A stretch of DNA of 64,000 nucleotides, from assembly GCA_028293725.1 (NCBI GenBank), contig JAQGOE010000129.1:7824-71823 (forward strand). The letters are read 5' to 3'. The notes under the pieces are model-generated. The model searched no databases. It was not told the origin of the DNA and saw nothing but the letters and a program-made list of their open reading frames with translations. Origin of the DNA: Gammaproteobacteria bacterium. Its GTDB lineage: Bacteria; Pseudomonadota; Gammaproteobacteria; Steroidobacterales; Steroidobacteraceae. Of the stretch, positions 56,163-64,000 are shown piece after piece. The translations under genes and the position numbers were made by a program. The stretch's first letter is position 1; each line of letters starts with the position of its first letter.

Positions 56163-57344
56163 TTATTGAAGCGTGGGCATTATCCGCTTCATGAAACCGT
56201 CGAATAGAGGCACTGTAAATGCCGTGTCGCCGTGCGATGGGCTATAGATCATGCCCTTTGCGATCAGTGTGTTTCGAGTGGGCGCCACCTGTGTAACCTT
56301 CCTTTTCAGTAACTCGGCGACGTCTCCTGAGCGATGAGGTCCCGGCCCGAGTTCCGCCATAGCGCGCATATAGCGCTTTTCCGATGGCGTAAGCCGGTCG
56401 AAGCGTACGCGGAAAAAGCTCGCATCCAACTCTGCCAGCGCCTGCTCCGTGGCTATTTCGGCATCTCCGCCCGTGATGGGCGACGCCTTCGCCACATCCC
56501 AGCTGTGCTTCCCCCACTCCTGTAGGAAGTATGGATAGCAGTGGGTCTGCTCCAATATGGCAGAGATGGCGGCCGGCCGGAATTTAACCCTCTCTTTTTC
56601 TGCCGGCACACACAGAGCGGCCGTTGCGGCGTCTTTATCGAGTTTGTCGATGGAGACGAACTCAAACAGGCGCTCCGCGTAGGATTTCGCCCGACCGGTT
56701 TGACCCAGAAGTTGGGGCAAGCCCGCGGCGACCATTGTCACGGGCAACTGCGCTTGATTCGCCGCGTGCAGCGCCATGATGAGAGCGGCGAGCTGTTCCT
56801 CGGGGACATATTGCAGCTCATCGACGAAGAGAACGATTGCAGTCTCCTTTTCGGCCGCCGCCTTTCCGACCGCCAGCATCAATTCAGTCAAGTCGCTATT
56901 CAAGTCACCACTATCAGCGAGCCCCTTCTCCGGATCGACATCAAGTGCTAGTTCGATGTCGCCGTGTTTCATCTTCAGCGCAGAGACGAATCCAGCCAGT
57001 GCGCGTAGTGCCTTGCGCACTCCGGCCGTCGCGGCCCGTAACCGATCCAGACGGATCAGAGCTGCACGGAGAGCCGGTGCCAGGAGACCTGGCAGCGAGC
57101 GCCCCTCCGGTGCCTCCATATGAACCGCGACGATCGCTCGGGCCTCGGCATCGATCCTGATTCGATTCAGAAGCACGGTTTTTCCCACGCCGCGCAGCCC
57201 GTAGAAAATGAGGCTTCGTGCGCTCCTTCCAACGCGGATACGGTCCAGAGCAATAGCCGCCCGCTCGATGATGCGGTCGCGACCGGCGAGCTCAGGTGGA
57301 GGAGTTCCAGCGCCGGGGGCATATGGATTTCTGCGGGGATCCAT
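56163..57344 (-). CDS. AAA ATPase (ORC/Cdc6-like, AAA_16 type)
   Basis: 393 residues, soluble. N-terminus DPRRNPYAPGAGTPPPELAG then RDRII, Walker A FYGLRGVGKTVLLNRI, Walker B AIVLFVDELQYVPEEQ, a sensor region LPVTMVAAGLPQLLG, and a C-terminal winged-helix-like part (RVRFDRLTPSEKRYMRAMAE). Such ATPases occur as solitary accessory genes, often in mobile or defence-associated regions; the role is not known. It lies just past tRNA-Leu on the opposite strand, with a 208 bp gap that holds no gene. Inverted TTAGGG/CCCTAA copies in the 5' region (about 57357-57395) may be regulatory. Confidence 0.85.
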   Translation of the reverse strand: MDPRRNPYAPGAGTPPPELAGRDRIIERAAIALDRIRVGRSARSLIFYGLRGVGKTVLLNRIRIDAEARAIVAVHMEAPEGRSLPGLLAPALRAALIRLDRLRAATAGVRKALRALAGFVSALKMKHGDIELALDVDPEKGLADSGDLNSDLTELMLAVGKAAAEKETAIVLFVDELQYVPEEQLAALIMALHAANQAQLPVTMVAAGLPQLLGQTGRAKSYAERLFEFVSIDKLDKDAATAALCVPAEKERVKFRPAAISAILEQTHCYPYFLQEWGKHSWDVAKASPITGGDAEIATEQALAELDASFFRVRFDRLTPSEKRYMRAMAELGPGPHRSGDVAELLKRKVTQVAPTRNTLIAKGMIYSPSHGDTAFTVPLFDGFMKRIMPTLQ

Positions 57345-57584
57345 TTATGAGCATCTTAGGGTAGTTTATAGGATTTCGATAATATGCCCTAAACTTGCCA
57401 TAAACGGAAGGAAAGCCGCGGGATGCTCGCGGGAATCCACTGGGCAGTCACCGGATCTCTTTGGCCTTCAAGTCGTAGTTCAACACGAGATATCCATGGG
57501 CACCGATGAAACACTCGTGGACGATAGCCATGTTTGTGGAACATCGAGACGCGGACGTTAAACGACATTTGGATCCATCAGTCG

Positions 57585-57914
57585 CTACACGCCTTTATGG
57601 TCTCGCCGGCGTCGCCTGACATACTCCGCCAGCGCAGCGTTCATGCGGGCCTGCCAGCCCGGGCCACTTGATCGAAAGAAATCCACGACTTCTGGGTCGA
57701 GACGAACCATCACCGGTTCCTTTTGCACAGCGCTCTTCGGAAGCCCGAGTCGGCGCTCCGCCTGCCACTCACGAAACGGCCGCATTCGCGCGAGTTGCCC
57801 CGGGGCGAGTTCCGGGTTGTCGGGATCGCTTTTGATACCCACCTGAATGCGAGCCTCCTCTGCGGGCGTGTTGAGTCGGAATCGGCGCTTACTCTTGGCC
57901 TTTTTGCGCTGCAT
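57585..57914 (-). CDS. BrnA family antitoxin-like protein, apparently without its toxin
   Basis: 109 residues. The C-terminal part VMVRLDPEVVDFFRSSGPGW and QARMNAALAEYVRRRRR is the BrnA ribbon-helix-helix-like signature. The N-terminal half is basic (MQRKKAKSKRRFRLN). AGGAG lies about 10 bases before the ATG. BrnA normally follows brnT; here the 620 bp upstream on this strand shows no BrnT-like frame, so this is an orphan antitoxin or the partner was lost. It could repress itself or act on another RelE-like toxin. Confidence 0.78.
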   Translation of the reverse strand: MQRKKAKSKRRFRLNTPAEEARIQVGIKSDPDNPELAPGQLARMRPFREWQAERRLGLPKSAVQKEPVMVRLDPEVVDFFRSSGPGWQARMNAALAEYVRRRRRDHKGV

Positions 57915-58537
57915 GGGTGCGAATCTCCTGGATAGTGGACTGGTGCTGCTCTTCCACGGGTCGAATTCGATTTCCGTCCCGACCGAATTTTGTCTAAGAC
58001 GGCAAAGACCACATTTATTGACGCCTGAATTTGATCGCAGACCTCAACCGGTGCGCGTGGGAAGCTAACGGCATGTCCTTGTCGGCGCCAAGTCGAGAAC
58101 TTACGCTGCCGATTTGGACGTAAATCAACACGTGTTGAGCGGAGTAGGTTTGCCCGGTGCCCAGCGGCGTCGAGTCTCTTGCGGCACCCACAGCGTCGTC
58201 GATAGAGGCGTAAGCTCGCAGTTGCCCACGGAAGTCCCCCGGTCGTGGTGGTAACCGAGGCGGTATGCGCGCGTAATCCGACGCACCGGACTTGTAGCGG
58301 CGGTAATCAGTTGGATCCGTTCGCCATTCCCTGAATCTGGAGGTCCACTCCCCCGGCGACGGTCACTTCGGCCGCGAGCGCCGCCCCTTATCGCGCGCGA
58401 ACCATCCAAGAGAGTCGCCCGCATCCTCGGCTAATCTCGCCAAAACGGTATGATGGCGATGCCTTCGGAAACGGGGCCAACCGCAACGGTCAGCGCCACA
58501 GGCAGCGTCAAGACTACATCCCTGGGACCACAAGACC
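57915..58537. other. Gene-free stretch with a 14 bp perfect palindrome
   Basis: About 620 bp between the orphan antitoxin and the UbiA-like gene without a convincing coding frame on either strand. It contains TCAACACGTGTTGA (58125-58138), a perfect 14 bp palindrome that could be an operator. Short frames in it look like chance reading of GC-rich DNA. No copy of the tRNA-Leu 3' end was found that would mark an integration boundary. Confidence 0.5.
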
Positions 58538-59500
58538 ATGTCGAAAGGCCTCACTGGCGAACCAGACCTGACCGATCCGTCACCGCACCCCGCACCCGCC
58601 GGTCGACCTGCGCGCACTCCTCGGTCCGTAGCCGCCGCGGCGTTCGAGGGAATGCGTCCGTATCAATGGCTAAAGAACACCCTCGTCTTCGTACCGCTCA
58701 TGACCGCGTACCGCCTGGGCGAGCGCGATAGTCTGCGCGTCACCACGGCGGTCTTCTTCGCATTCAACTTCTTCGCCTCGGCGATCTATTTGATCAACGA
58801 CATCAGGGATGTCGCCGCCGATCGGCTGCACCCCCACAAGAGGTCGCGCCCGATCGCCTCGGGTAGGCTGCCCCGCGCTGTGGCTCTCGGGCTCGTCCCG
58901 TTCCTCTTGGCCGCCGGGATAGCAATCTCCCTCGCCGTTGATGTTCGAGTGACCGGCGTTCTCGTCTTCTATGCAGTGCTGATGGTGACGTACTCGCTAC
59001 GACTCAAGGCCATTGTGCTGCTCGATGCGTTGGTGCTGGCCGGCGGCTACGCGCTGCGAATCGCCGCTGGGGCGGTGGCTGTCTCCAGCCGTCCGGAGCC
59101 ACAGTTGCTGGCGTTCTTTGTTTTCGTGTTTTTCAGTCTCGCCATGGTCAAGCGCTACGCGGAGCTGTCATTACTGCGGCTCGCCGGAGTGACGACCGCG
59201 CCGGCCCGCAGTTACCAGGTTCAGGATAGCGAGTTGGTTCTGGTCCTTGGCGGCTCGAGCGGGATGCTTTCGGTCCTGGTGCTGGCATTGTTCCTCAACG
59301 GCGAGGATGTCGGCCAGAACTATGCTCGCTCTGTCCTGGGTTGGGGCGCTGCCATCCTGCTCCTGTATTGGATCAGTCACATGTGGCTCACCGCTCATCG
59401 TGGACGGATGACCGACGATCCCCTGGTGTTTGCCATCAAAGACCGTGTCAGCCGCGTGCTGATTGCGCTTACGATTGTCATTGCGTGGTTCGCGGTATGA
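58538..59500 (+). CDS. UbiA family prenyltransferase, decaprenyl-phosphate phosphoribosyltransferase-like
   Basis: 320 residues with about nine hydrophobic helices. MRPYQWLKNTLVFVPL and the Asp-rich motif YLINDIRDVAADRLHPHKRS then RPIASG match the mycobacterial DPPR synthase family (VNDVRDVEADREHP), as do MVKRYAELSLLRLAGV and AIKDRVSRVLIALTIV. That enzyme transfers phosphoribose from PRPP to a polyprenyl phosphate on the inner membrane. The N-terminal 38 residues are proline-rich and not conserved. The next gene overlaps by 4 bases. A PRPP synthetase gene begins 4 kb downstream. Confidence 0.85.
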   Translation: MSKGLTGEPDLTDPSPHPAPAGRPARTPRSVAAAAFEGMRPYQWLKNTLVFVPLMTAYRLGERDSLRVTTAVFFAFNFFASAIYLINDIRDVAADRLHPHKRSRPIASGRLPRAVALGLVPFLLAAGIAISLAVDVRVTGVLVFYAVLMVTYSLRLKAIVLLDALVLAGGYALRIAAGAVAVSSRPEPQLLAFFVFVFFSLAMVKRYAELSLLRLAGVTTAPARSYQVQDSELVLVLGGSSGMLSVLVLALFLNGEDVGQNYARSVLGWGAAILLLYWISHMWLTAHRGRMTDDPLVFAIKDRVSRVLIALTIVIAWFAV

Positions 59501-61290
59501 GGGATCGCATGCGGCGGAGAAAGGTCTATGCGCGTGCGCGCTCGATTTGTTTTGGTGTAACGGCCCTCCTGTTTGGTACGAGCTCATTCGCGCTTCGGCC
59601 GGAGGTGCCTCCACCCGACGTTCTCGCCAGACAACAGGCGCAGTTCGACGCGAATGTCTCCAAGACCATTCTCGAGCTACAACCCTTCCGAAGCGAGAGC
59701 CAAGTAACGACTACGAGTGCGAACGGTGTCAAAGGCACCGCGACACTGGTTAACCTGAACCCTTACGTCGGCACCTGGTACCTGCTCTCGCTGAATTGGG
59801 GGAGTGCCGGGAAACCAACCCAGTACCATCTGGAAAGTCCGCACCCTCAGAGCCTGCGGTTGGTTCCGGCGGAGCCGGGTACCGTGCGGATGGTCGGGAT
59901 GAACAAATTCTCCTGCACAACACCGATTGAGAGTAAACGCGGGCTGCTCGAAACAGCAGCGGTGTTGCCTTACGCCCCCCTGTGCGAAGGTGCGCTGTAT
60001 GTGCGCAACCAGGTGAAGGGGCATGCCACTTCGCTCGAGCGTGCCACGGACTTTCTGCGTGATCACGTCTGGGGCGGCGAAAAAGTCATCACGTTCGTCA
60101 AGGACAAGGTTTATCGGGATAAGTTTCTGGACAAGGCAGCCTCGGCCGCCGGTGCAGGCGCCGCGCCCGAGCCGTCTTCTCCATCCGATCCCATGATCCC
60201 GATGCTCGCCCCGGAGAGTGCGGGCCGAAGTATCATCGCCGACCACCTGGGACTCGATCTCGTAGTATCGACGACCGACCTGGATCCCGGACGGTGGTAC
60301 GCCGTCCGGGATCTGCCGGCGGTCAGTGTTAGTATAATTGCGCCACAGTACATCGATGCCAGCATCCGCTTGGCTCACCGGGCGATGGAAAATCCTCTGG
60401 ATCCCGTGGAGGCCGGTGCACTCGTCTATCTCGTCGCGTTCGACACCGAACGACTCAACTTCCACTACGCGATCGGAACCGAGCATCCGCGTCTCGACTG
60501 GTCGGAGCGGGCGCTCCCAACCTCCCGGGATCCGCGACTGCCCGGACCCGACGGGGTGGGCAGCGCGGCACCTCTGGTCACCAACGGCATGGTCAGCCCG
60601 GCAGACGTCAACGGCACAATCGCCGCCTTCGCCGCAGGGTTCAAGCGCGCCCAAGGCGCGTTCCACTACGGACCGCTCGCGACACAGAACTACGGAAGCC
60701 ACTACGGGTTCATCCAACAGGGAGTCGTATTTAGCAAACTCCAGCCGGAGCTCGCCTCAGTGCTCATCATGGACGACGGCACCGTGGACCTTCGCACCTG
60801 GAGGGCTGCGGACCGTTCGTCACTGCCGCACATCAGAGATGCAAGGCAGAACGGCGTGCCACTCATCGAATACGATGCGGCGAAACGCACGAGCGCGCCC
60901 GGCAAGTTCGTCAACCTCTGGGGACCCGGAAACTGGTCCGGCTCCGCAGGGGAAGATCTGCGCTCACTACGCGCCGGTTTATGCCTGCAGGAGAATGGCT
61001 CACATAGCTTTCTCATCTACGGATATTTCTCTGCGGCAACGCCGTCCACCATGGCACGCGTGTTTGAGGCATACCACTGTCGATATGCCATGCATCTCGA
61101 CATGAACGCCCTTGAACACACCTACCTCGCGTTGTACGTGCGCCGGGGCAACCAGCGGGTGGTAGAGCACCTGATCGACGAGATGCAAGTCGTCGACCGC
61201 AGCGCCCGGGGTCAACTGGCGCCCAGATTTCTCGCTTTTCCGGACGATCGCGATTTCTTCTACGTGACAGGACGCGAGGCATCTCCATGA
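59497..61290 (+). CDS. Exported protein with NAGPA-like (phosphodiester glycosidase fold) C-terminal half
   Basis: 597 residues; start ATG at 59497 overlaps the previous stop (ATGA); another ATG at 59509 has GAGG upstream. Signal segment RSICFGVTALLFGTSSFALR. The N-terminal half of about 250 residues is unfamiliar. The C-terminal half has NGTIAAFAAGFKRAQGAFHY, SVLIMDDGTVDLRTW, NGVPLIEYD, then an LCLQENGSHSFLIYGYFSAA run and FEAYHCRYAMHLDMNALEHT. This order resembles the NAGPA fold, but the usual LDGG near the end is LDMN, so the enzyme may be inactive or altered. Weak family call. Confidence 0.6.
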   Translation: MRDRMRRRKVYARARSICFGVTALLFGTSSFALRPEVPPPDVLARQQAQFDANVSKTILELQPFRSESQVTTTSANGVKGTATLVNLNPYVGTWYLLSLNWGSAGKPTQYHLESPHPQSLRLVPAEPGTVRMVGMNKFSCTTPIESKRGLLETAAVLPYAPLCEGALYVRNQVKGHATSLERATDFLRDHVWGGEKVITFVKDKVYRDKFLDKAASAAGAGAAPEPSSPSDPMIPMLAPESAGRSIIADHLGLDLVVSTTDLDPGRWYAVRDLPAVSVSIIAPQYIDASIRLAHRAMENPLDPVEAGALVYLVAFDTERLNFHYAIGTEHPRLDWSERALPTSRDPRLPGPDGVGSAAPLVTNGMVSPADVNGTIAAFAAGFKRAQGAFHYGPLATQNYGSHYGFIQQGVVFSKLQPELASVLIMDDGTVDLRTWRAADRSSLPHIRDARQNGVPLIEYDAAKRTSAPGKFVNLWGPGNWSGSAGEDLRSLRAGLCLQENGSHSFLIYGYFSAATPSTMARVFEAYHCRYAMHLDMNALEHTYLALYVRRGNQRVVEHLIDEMQVVDRSARGQLAPRFLAFPDDRDFFYVTGREASP

Positions 61291-62435
61291 ATCATCTCCG
61301 CTCGTTCCGACTCCTGCTGCTCCTCGCACTCTGCACTCCGTGGGCAGCGGCGCAGACGACACTCGCGGAACGCAACACCGAGCTTCTGCACCAGATCGAG
61401 GAAGTTCACCATCTCACACCGGCCCAGATGGAAAAACTCCGGGCCATCTTCGCGGGCTCACGCATCATCGGGCAGGGCAATCCGGCGATCACCCAACACC
61501 CGGCGACGCCGGAGCAATGCGAAGCCAAACTGCATCAACAAGGTGTGGTCTACGCGAACCCGCGTTTCGAGCGGATCTGCGGCGGCAAATTCATGGCGCC
61601 CCTGTATGACCCCGCGACCCAGAAACCCGAAGACGCCACAGCCTGCATCGACCAGTTCGAATTTCCTGACATTCCCTGTACCTACCCGGTCGTCTGGGTG
61701 CAGGCCCGGGGGGCGGCGGAAATCTGCGCCGCCGAAGGCAAGCGCATGTGCGACGCGGACGAATGGGAAGACGCGTGCCAAGGCAAGACCGAGCCGGCGG
61801 AATCGCAATACCGTTTCGACCTCGCGGCCGGGGTGCCCCCCGAAGTCGGAATACACGCGATGCGCCTGGCTCACAACCGGGCGGCAGCCAACGACAAGCG
61901 GTGGAGCTACGGCCCCTCGTACCAGACCGGCATCTGCGCGACCGGCAGTTTCAAATCGCCGGGATGCAACGGGGGTGATTGGAAACAATGCGGCTCGAAC
62001 ACCTATCCGACCGGCGACTTCCCGGCCTGTCACAGCCCCCTCGAAGTCTACGACCTGAACGGGAATGCCGCCGAGCACATGAATCTGCCGCTCAATCCTT
62101 CACAGATGTCGAGTCGGGGAAGCACGACGCTGGGCTATACGGAGATGAAGGGAAGTTGGTTCATCTTCGACACCTACCGGGCACACGAGGACTGGTGCCG
62201 TTGGCGGGCGCCTTTCTGGCACGGAACGCGCGTGTTGGATCAGCACAGCCACGCGAACTATCACCTGGGGTTTCGCTGCTGCAACTCGCCGGGAAAAGCC
62301 AGCACGCCGGTAAAATCCAACAGCGCGGCTGCGCTGGTAGGCGCGGCGAATCTCAGCGCCGCGCAGACGAATCGCGGGCCGGTCGCAGCCAGGCGGCAGC
62401 TGCAGACCCTCGGTCTCTTGCCAACCGGTCAGTGA
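61287..62435 (+). CDS. Exported FGE/SUMF-type sulfatase-modifying-factor domain protein
   Basis: 382 residues with signal peptide (LLLLLALCTPWAAAQT). Domain marks: ACIDQFEFPDIPCTYPVVWV, AAEICAAEGKRMCDADEWED, VYDLNGNAAEHMNLPLN, MKGSWFIFDTYRAHEDWCRW and the end HANYHLGFRCCNSPGKA. The core resembles formylglycine-generating enzymes and related C-type-lectin-fold proteins. Cysteines are numerous, so a folded exported domain is likely. Whether it makes formylglycine is uncertain; no sulfatase gene is in the window. Starts on the ATGA overlap with the previous gene. Confidence 0.8.
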   Translation: MNHLRSFRLLLLLALCTPWAAAQTTLAERNTELLHQIEEVHHLTPAQMEKLRAIFAGSRIIGQGNPAITQHPATPEQCEAKLHQQGVVYANPRFERICGGKFMAPLYDPATQKPEDATACIDQFEFPDIPCTYPVVWVQARGAAEICAAEGKRMCDADEWEDACQGKTEPAESQYRFDLAAGVPPEVGIHAMRLAHNRAAANDKRWSYGPSYQTGICATGSFKSPGCNGGDWKQCGSNTYPTGDFPACHSPLEVYDLNGNAAEHMNLPLNPSQMSSRGSTTLGYTEMKGSWFIFDTYRAHEDWCRWRAPFWHGTRVLDQHSHANYHLGFRCCNSPGKASTPVKSNSAAALVGAANLSAAQTNRGPVAARRQLQTLGLLPTGQ

Positions 62436-63363
62436 GCGCGCGTAGACGCTCGGCGATACGCGTCAAGGGCCCTTCGCTCGTCAACAGAGCCGCAAGCCGC
62501 GGCTCGGCGAGCACGTCTTCAATAGACCGCTTTACGCCATTGACATAGACGACGCTGCTCACGAGCCGGACTCCATGGCTGTAGTCCGCATAACGCGCGC
62601 CATGAACGGTGCTCAGGGGTTGGATGGGTTGATCCGCCGCGCGATGCCAGCCGTAAATAGCCACGCGACCGGGGAACTGCCACAGTCGGTTCGTCAGAAC
62701 GAGATCTTTTTTGTCACCGGCCGTGAGGTCTCCCAGCGGCGCGCCCAGCGCGTTTCGCTGCTGGCTGATCAACTCGCTGTGATGAACGACGTAGTCGGTG
62801 CTGCGCATCCGGTCTCCCGCGGGCAACGGCACCGGAGGGAGTTTGACAGCAGACTCCTCGTAGATGGCATCGACGAGCTTGGGAGTGGGTAGATCAAACC
62901 CGAAGCGCTCAGCAACATCGAGCGCCGCCTCGAGTCCAAGAGGAACGAATACGAAATCGCCGTCGGACCCAACAGCCAGATAATCGGGTAGTACGCAGAC
63001 CGTGATCTCGACCGGGTGGCCGGAATCCTTGCCCGTAACTGTTACGGGAGCAAGGCGCCGCAGGAATTGCGGTACGTTGCCCGAGAGCAGTTGCGATCGG
63101 ATTTGCGCATCACGCTCGAGTCCGGAGAGGGATTCGACCTGCCGCGCAAACTCACGACCCGCCGGGGCACCTGAGGCGCGACTCGGAATGACGCCAACGG
63201 GAGCCTGATCGCAACGTCCCGACGACGCTTGCGGACGCTGCTGCGCCTGGGCGTGAACCCCTGCAAAAGTCATGAGCGTAAGCGTGGCCAAGCGACTCCA
63301 AACCCGGAGCCGGCTCATTCGCGCTTGGATACGCGGCGCGCCTCTCACCGAACGAATTGCCAC
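62353..63363 (-). CDS. Exported protein of unknown family
   Basis: 336 residues from a GTG at 63363 (AGGAGG 12 bases upstream); an ATG at 63318 gives MSRLRVWSRLATLTLMTFAG as a tighter signal peptide. Notable segments: VCVLPDYLAVGSDGDFVFVP, FGFDLPTPKLVDAIYEES, RSTDYVVHHSELISQQRNAL, RVAIYGWHRAADQPIQPL and GVRLVSSVVYVNGVKRSIED. I do not recognise the family, although these are well-formed conserved-looking blocks. Its end overlaps the FGE-type gene antisense by 83 bases (62353-62435). It opposes the three-gene operon. Confidence 0.75.
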   Translation of the reverse strand: MAIRSVRGAPRIQARMSRLRVWSRLATLTLMTFAGVHAQAQQRPQASSGRCDQAPVGVIPSRASGAPAGREFARQVESLSGLERDAQIRSQLLSGNVPQFLRRLAPVTVTGKDSGHPVEITVCVLPDYLAVGSDGDFVFVPLGLEAALDVAERFGFDLPTPKLVDAIYEESAVKLPPVPLPAGDRMRSTDYVVHHSELISQQRNALGAPLGDLTAGDKKDLVLTNRLWQFPGRVAIYGWHRAADQPIQPLSTVHGARYADYSHGVRLVSSVVYVNGVKRSIEDVLAEPRLAALLTSEGPLTRIAERLRALTDRLARDRGSAAAAWLRPARDSSARR

Positions 63364-63575
63364 GGTCGAAATCTGCCTCCTGAAAGACGAGAAATGAAGC
63401 TACATCAAGTCCTTACGATTAGCCAAGCCGGTCGACACAGAACCCCTACGCGTTCACTCATGCTGTCGCAGCACAGACGTTAGGCAAGTCCCGTACCCTC
63501 GGGGTCAGTCTAGCGACTCGAATCGAAGTCCGTGTACCCTAATGCCACGCTCTGGCAGTCTTTTTGGAAGCCATT

Positions 63576-64000
63576 TTGGAATCACTCGATCAGGGCGATA
63601 TCGCCGGCTCCCGCCCCCGCTTTTTCGCATTGAGCGAGAGCGCGGACTTCGCGAGGCGACTGGGCGAGGAAGCCCGGCTCCCCCTCAGTCCCCTCGAGGA
63701 GCACCGTTTCGAAGGCGGCGAGTTCAAGTTTCGGCCGCTCGAGTCCGTGCGTGGCCGTACCGTCGTCGTGCTGCAGTCCCTGGCCGGGACGGATGCGCTA
63801 CCGGTCGGCGAGCGCCTCACGAGACTGCTGTTTCTGCTCCTGGGACTGCGCGACGCGGGAGCCGACCGGCGGGTCGTCCTGCTCCCCTACCTGACGTTTG
63901 CGCGCGAGGACCGGCGCACCCAACTGCGCGATCCCGTCACGTCCCGCTACGTCGCCGAGCTGTTGGAAGCGGCCGGAGCAAGCCAACTCGTGACACTCGA
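63576..64000 (+). CDS. Ribose-phosphate pyrophosphokinase (PRPP synthetase), 3' end outside window
   Basis: Makes PRPP from ribose-5-phosphate and ATP. Open from a TTG at 63576 (GGAAG 5 bases upstream) to the window edge, about 141 residues seen. Segment RFFALSESADFARRLGEEA opens the first Rossmann-like domain; LPYLTFAREDRRTQLRDPVT is the catalytic flexible-loop region of PRPP synthetases, with KFRPLESVRGRTVVVLQSLA before it. It is a divergent short-type branch rather than the housekeeping Prs. PRPP would be the substrate of the UbiA-like enzyme at 58.5 kb, but pairing is inference. Confidence 0.82.
   Translation, partial: MESLDQGDIAGSRPRFFALSESADFARRLGEEARLPLSPLEEHRFEGGEFKFRPLESVRGRTVVVLQSLAGTDALPVGERLTRLLFLLLGLRDAGADRRVVLLPYLTFAREDRRTQLRDPVTSRYVAELLEAAGASQLVTL

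Noticed and set aside
58125..58424. Minus-strand frame of about 99 codons in the gap before the UbiA-like gene
   Set aside because: Low similarity to anything known, no ribosome site, arginine-rich composition typical of chance frames here.
57915..58537. BrnT toxin upstream of the BrnA-like gene
   Set aside because: Minus-strand frames there show only a few residues reminiscent of a BrnT start (EFDPWKS) and no continuing domain.
55955..58537. Direct repeat of the tRNA-Leu 3' end marking an attachment site
   Set aside because: No second copy of the T-arm or acceptor sequence was found by eye in the following DNA, and no integrase gene is present.

Overview
The window reads as a GC-rich gammaproteobacterial chromosome. 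The core genes xseA, guaB-guaA, der-bamB-yfgM-hisS-rodZ-pilW-rlmN-ndk, iscA-iscS-trmJ, suhB and secF-secD-yajC-tgt-queA are full length, with gammaproteobacterial gene order and lengths. The accessory content (TonB-dependent receptor, tannase-family esterase, many regulators, PilW, CheB/CheR kinase cluster) would suit an environmental lineage near the Nevskiales, Steroidobacterales or Xanthomonadales. That placement is inference from gene content only.

Layout. 1-3.8 kb: xseA (3' end beyond the window) divergent from guaB-guaA, the de novo GMP branch. 3.8-27.6 kb: accessory DNA with a hydrolase remnant, DHFR-like and VOC enzymes, an AraC regulator, three tandem paralogous exported proteins, a gene-poor scarred stretch with a MocR remnant and a large palindrome, a drug/metabolite exporter, a 43-residue membrane protein, a HAD phosphatase, an acetyltransferase, an ECF sigma factor coupled to a four-helix membrane protein, an M16 protease-lipoprotein pair opposite a large TonB receptor, TauE permease, tannase-family esterase, lipoprotein, MarR-MFS, and LysR opposite an exported alpha/beta hydrolase. 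27.7-29.3 kb: class I fumarase. 29.3-35.3 kb: a signalling cluster with receiver-kinase, CheB, CheR and a CHASE3-GAF hybrid kinase with three receivers. 35.4-46.5 kb: a tightly packed leftward core run from trmJ to der, many genes coupled by 4-base overlaps. 46.5-55.8 kb: suhB, an amino acid permease, then leftward queA-tgt-yajC-secD-secF-terC, with a degenerate tandem array between tgt and yajC whose units resemble the 3' end of tgt. 55.9-58.5 kb: tRNA-Leu(CAA), an AAA ATPase, an orphan BrnA-type antitoxin and a gene-free 620 bp stretch. 58.5-64 kb: an overlapping operon of a UbiA-family enzyme resembling decaprenyl-phosphate phosphoribosyltransferase, an exported NAGPA-like protein and an exported FGE/SUMF-type protein, with an opposing exported protein of unknown family and the start of a PRPP synthetase gene.

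Most notable points. (1) The cysteine desulfurase carries a C-terminal IscU-like domain that kept one of three cluster-ligand cysteines, and no iscR, iscU, hscBA or fdx lies beside it. (2) The 58.5-62.4 kb operon couples a predicted PRPP-using lipid phosphoribosyltransferase to two exported proteins of unusual type. (3) Core gene order familiar from Escherichia coli (guaA near der) is interrupted by about 31.6 kb of accessory genes containing several gene remnants.
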